Origin: JARRLC01 sp050290865
Lineage (GTDB): Bacteria > Pseudomonadota > Alphaproteobacteria > Rhizobiales > Rhodomicrobiaceae
Length of the DNA: 7,970 nucleotides
Assembly: GCA_050290865.1 (NCBI GenBank)
Contig: JBNKIW010000087.1
Location: 1-7,970, forward strand
Direction: 5' to 3'
Positions 6,025 through 7,970 of the stretch are shown here, one piece after another (position 1 is the first letter of the stretch; the number at the start of each line of letters is the position of its first letter). The position numbers and the translations under genes were made by a program. The notes under the pieces are model-generated. The model saw nothing but the letters and a program-made list of their open reading frames with translations. It was not told where the DNA came from and searched no databases.

Positions 6025-7970
6025 ATGGCGGAAAGACCGGTGGCCAAGGTTTACATCAGTTGCCGGCGGGGAGACGACGCAGCGGTCGCGGGGCAGCTCC
6101 GCGCCTGTTTCGAGGATGAATTCCAGGAAGCCGCCCGGTTCCTGGATGCGCAGGACTTACCGGCGGGCGCGGATTTCATACCCTCGGTGATCGAAGCGCG
6201 GGTGGCGGAATGCGACGTCCTGCTCGCGCTGATTAGCGAGATATGGCTCGAAGCCCGGGACGGCGGTGGCGTGCGGCTGATCGATAGCCCGGACGACATC
6301 GTGCACATCGAGACCGCGTCCGCGCTGCGGCAGGGCAAACGCATCATCCCCGTGCTCGTGAATAACGCGCCGATGCCCGGCGCCGCGAGCTTGCCCGAAG
6401 CATTGAAGCTGGTGGCGCGCTGCTCTCCGCTGCAGCTTTCGCACGGGCGCGCCACGGCTAGTCTGGAAGAGTTGATTGCCGCATTGAGAAATGCGCTCGT
6501 CGAAGCCGCGGCCAGCCAGGAGGCCGGGTGGACCGCGGCGGGCGCGGTTCGGGGCGCGCGCACGTCCGGGAAGGACACCGGCGCCGCGCATTTGGAACAC
6601 GCTGGTGATTGGCCAACGCTGGCGGAACTCCACGAGGCCATTGAGCCTGCGGAGTGGGAGGGCGTCGCGAACTGGCAAGAAGCCGGAAAGCTCTCCGGCT
6701 ATGCTGGCGCGTTCAGCAGCAGTCTCGCACGCCGGAAGGCGAGTGTGGGGGGGGAGGAAGCGTTGTTTTCGGCCGCACCCGCAGCGCAAAGGGAGATTGC
6801 ATCGTGGCGTGCCTTCCTGGACGAGTTTCCTGATGACATTGATGTCGAGGAGGCGCGGGGACGGCTGCTGGGGCTGGAGCGGGTGGCGGAGGAGGCCGTA
6901 CGGGCCCCGCAGGAAACTGAGCTTTCGGAGACGACGGCTTGGGCAAGAGCTACCAGCAGCGGGAGTATCGACGAAATCAGGGCCTTTCTGAATGCATGGC
7001 CAGCGGGCCAATACGCGACGGAGGCGAAGGAGTGGCTGCACGCGCTGGAACAGGCGGTTAAGGCGGCTTGGTCGGCGGAGGCTAAGAAGCTCAGCGAGAG
7101 GAACGCGTGGCGGAGGGCGGCGAGAAGCGGAAGCATCGCTGAAATCAAGGCGCATCTGAGTGAATGGCCGGCCGGCGAGTACGCAGCGGCAGCACGCATG
7201 CAATTGGAGACGCTCGAAAACGAGGCGCGGGAGGCTTGGGAGGCGAAGACACGCAAGCTCAATGAGACAAGGGCGTGGGAGGCCGCGTGGAGGAGCGGAG
7301 ATGTTGCGGAGATCGAGGCGTTCCTGAGTGAATGGCCCGCGGGCGAATTCGCGGAGGAGGCGCGGGCGCGGATTGAGGAACTGCGGAGGCCATTGATAAC
7401 GCGCCGGGGCGTGCTCCTGGCCGTGGGGGCGGGTACAGCAGCTGCCGTTGCCGCGGGCGGGATCGTTTACGCGGTAAGAACGCCCCGCGAAGCGCCTCCC
7501 CCGGTCCTCAATGACCGCCCGATCCGGACCTTCACGGGACATACAGCCTGGATTCACTCGCTGGCCTTCTCCCCGGACGGCCGCACCATCCTCTCGGCAG
7601 GGGGCGACAATGTATTGAAGCTTTGGGACATCGCCAGCGGTAAGGAGCTCCAGTCGTTCGCGGGCTTCCCCGACGGTGTCCGCTCGGCGGCCTTTTCCCC
7701 GGACGCCCGCACCATCCTTTGCGGCGGCAACGGCGGTACGATGATCCTTGTGGACGCTGGCACGGGCAAGGTGCTTCGCACCTTCGAAGGGCACAGCGAC
7801 GGCGTCCCCGCAGTCGCCTTCTCGCCCGATGGCCGCCACGCCCTTTCCGGCAGTTGGGACAAGACGCTGAAGCTCTGGGATGTCGCCAAAGGCACAGCGC
7901 TGCGCACCTTCAGCGGACACACGGGCGAGGTCAACGCGGCCGCTTTCTCCCCCGGCGGAAAGACCGTTCT
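6025..7970 (+). CDS. TIR-domain protein with helical repeats, a membrane segment and WD40 repeats (3' end outside the window)
   Basis: The 648 residues seen form one unbroken frame to the window edge. Residues 7-155 are a TIR domain: VYISCRRGDDA, then CDVLLALISEIWL, DDIVHIETASAL and RIIPVLVNNAPMP. Glu96 in HIETASAL is at the place of the catalytic glutamate of NAD-cleaving TIR domains. A variable linker follows. Residues 305 to about 455 hold three 56-residue helical repeats with the core FLxxWPxGxxAxxA. A Tat-like TRRGVLL precedes one membrane segment (463-484). WD40 repeats begin at residue 500: three repeats of about 42 residues and the start of a fourth, with FSPDG and KLWD signatures. 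The second repeat is degenerate. If the N-terminus is cytoplasmic, the WD40 part would face the periplasm. ATG at 6025 follows GGAGGGG by 9 bases. Related proteins are known or suspected in antiviral or stress signalling in which TIR domains deplete NAD; that role is inferred here. A run of 8 G (6747-6754) lies in the linker. Confidence 0.92.
   Translation, partial: MAERPVAKVYISCRRGDDAAVAGQLRACFEDEFQEAARFLDAQDLPAGADFIPSVIEARVAECDVLLALISEIWLEARDGGGVRLIDSPDDIVHIETASALRQGKRIIPVLVNNAPMPGAASLPEALKLVARCSPLQLSHGRATASLEELIAALRNALVEAAASQEAGWTAAGAVRGARTSGKDTGAAHLEHAGDWPTLAELHEAIEPAEWEGVANWQEAGKLSGYAGAFSSSLARRKASVGGEEALFSAAPAAQREIASWRAFLDEFPDDIDVEEARGRLLGLERVAEEAVRAPQETELSETTAWARATSSGSIDEIRAFLNAWPAGQYATEAKEWLHALEQAVKAAWSAEAKKLSERNAWRRAARSGSIAEIKAHLSEWPAGEYAAAARMQLETLENEAREAWEAKTRKLNETRAWEAAWRSGDVAEIEAFLSEWPAGEFAEEARARIEELRRPLITRRGVLLAVGAGTAAAVAAGGIVYAVRTPREAPPPVLNDRPIRTFTGHTAWIHSLAFSPDGRTILSAGGDNVLKLWDIASGKELQSFAGFPDGVRSAAFSPDARTILCGGNGGTMILVDAGTGKVLRTFEGHSDGVPAVAFSPDGRHALSGSWDKTLKLWDVAKGTALRTFSGHTGEVNAAAFSPGGKTV
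6747..6754 (+). repeat. Eight-G run in the TIR gene linker
   Basis: Eight G residues cover the end of a GTG codon, two GGG codons and the start of GAG. The run lies after the TIR domain and before the helical repeats. A single-base gain leads to a stop within about 90 bases; a single-base loss leads to a stop about 240 bases downstream (near 6991). Both would leave a protein with TIR but no membrane or WD40 part. Confidence 0.85.
6937..7390 (+). repeat. 168-nt periodic repeat encoding 56-residue helical units
   Basis: Units begin at 6937, 7105 and 7273, exactly 168 bases apart, each opening with an Ala-Trp pair (residues 305, 361, 417). Each contains SGxxxEIxAxLxxWPAGxxA followed by a charged helix; the third is cut short before the membrane segment. 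A more diverged copy (AFLDEFP and following) seems to precede the first near 6813. The core resembles the FLxxxPxGxxAxxAxxRL pattern found in TPR-like linkers of bacterial caspase-family proteins, so a role in assembly or protein contact is a reasonable inference. Confidence 0.88.
7522..7970 (+). repeat. WD40 repeat block (about 126-nt period), truncated by the window end
   Basis: Repeats begin at residues 500, 543, 585 and 627, so the DNA period is 126-129 bases. Repeats 1 and 3 have the full GH, FSPDG and KLWD signatures. Repeat 2 has GFPDGV in place of GH and ILVD in place of KLWD. Repeat 4 is cut by the window edge after FSPGGK. A closed propeller needs about seven blades, so several more repeats should lie beyond the window. 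Confidence 0.93.

Noticed and set aside
4854..6119. A 421-codon plus-strand frame with Ala/Phe/Leu/Arg-rich repeats
   Set aside because: It lies opposite the 39-nt repeats of the secreted protein. The repeat length is a multiple of three, so frames on both strands stay open. The minus frame has a signal peptide and a domain; the plus frame has neither and runs into the TIR gene.
6157..7920. A 587-codon open frame on the minus strand, antisense to the TIR-WD40 gene
   Set aside because: The plus frame contains clear TIR and WD40 domains and a good ribosome binding site. The antisense frame has no recognisable domain and is open because of GC-rich codon bias; antisense open frames over WD40 repeats are a common artefact.
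277..7970. Treating the TetR, GTPase, porin, secreted protein and TIR genes as one defence island
   Set aside because: The porin with its own promoter and terminator looks like a housekeeping gene between the two parts. No transposase, integrase, attachment site or tRNA is visible to mark an island.

Overview
The window reads as a chromosomal stretch of a GC-rich alphaproteobacterium, most likely Hyphomicrobiales (a Bradyrhizobium, Methylobacterium or Methylocystis-like lineage). The evidence is a porin with the order-typical Cys-Cys plus heptad-coil N-terminus, a dynamin-type GTPase of a form familiar from rhizobia, a secreted peptidoglycan-binding-like domain that recurs in rhizobial caspase-family proteins, and a TIR domain of the type common in the same group. 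I cannot name the species.

Layout, left to right. Positions 1-276 hold no gene I can support. On the minus strand lie a membrane-anchored dynamin-like GTPase (277-1899, possibly from 1971) and, upstream of it, a TetR-family repressor (2053-2757). An 800-base gap without a recognisable gene follows. Its right part carries a good sigma-70-like promoter with an inverted repeat in the spacer and a leader hairpin, all serving a plus-strand porin (3558-4847). The porin ends at a strong intrinsic terminator. A minus-strand secreted protein (4922-5791) converges on it; this protein has a peptidoglycan-binding-like domain followed by a long Ala/Glu/Arg repeat helix. Divergent from that gene, across 233 bases, starts a large plus-strand TIR protein (6025 to beyond the window end) with a 56-residue helical repeat, one Tat-like membrane segment and C-terminal WD40 repeats.

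How the genes may fit together. The porin is a housekeeping-type envelope gene. The TetR regulator may act on itself, on the GTPase gene, or on the porin promoter across the gap; the sequence does not decide. The TIR-WD40 protein is the strongest candidate for an immune or stress effector: a cytoplasmic putative NADase coupled through a membrane segment to a repeat sensor. The dynamin-like protein and the secreted repeat protein are also envelope-linked and share Ala/Glu/Arg-rich helices, but nothing here proves that the three form one system.

The most notable sequence-level signals are: a 10-G homopolymer inside the porin gene and an 8-G run inside the TIR gene, both of which would truncate the product on single-base slippage; three separate in-frame tandem repeats (84, 39 and 168 nt periods); and loss of the G2 threonine and G3 aspartate in the GTPase.
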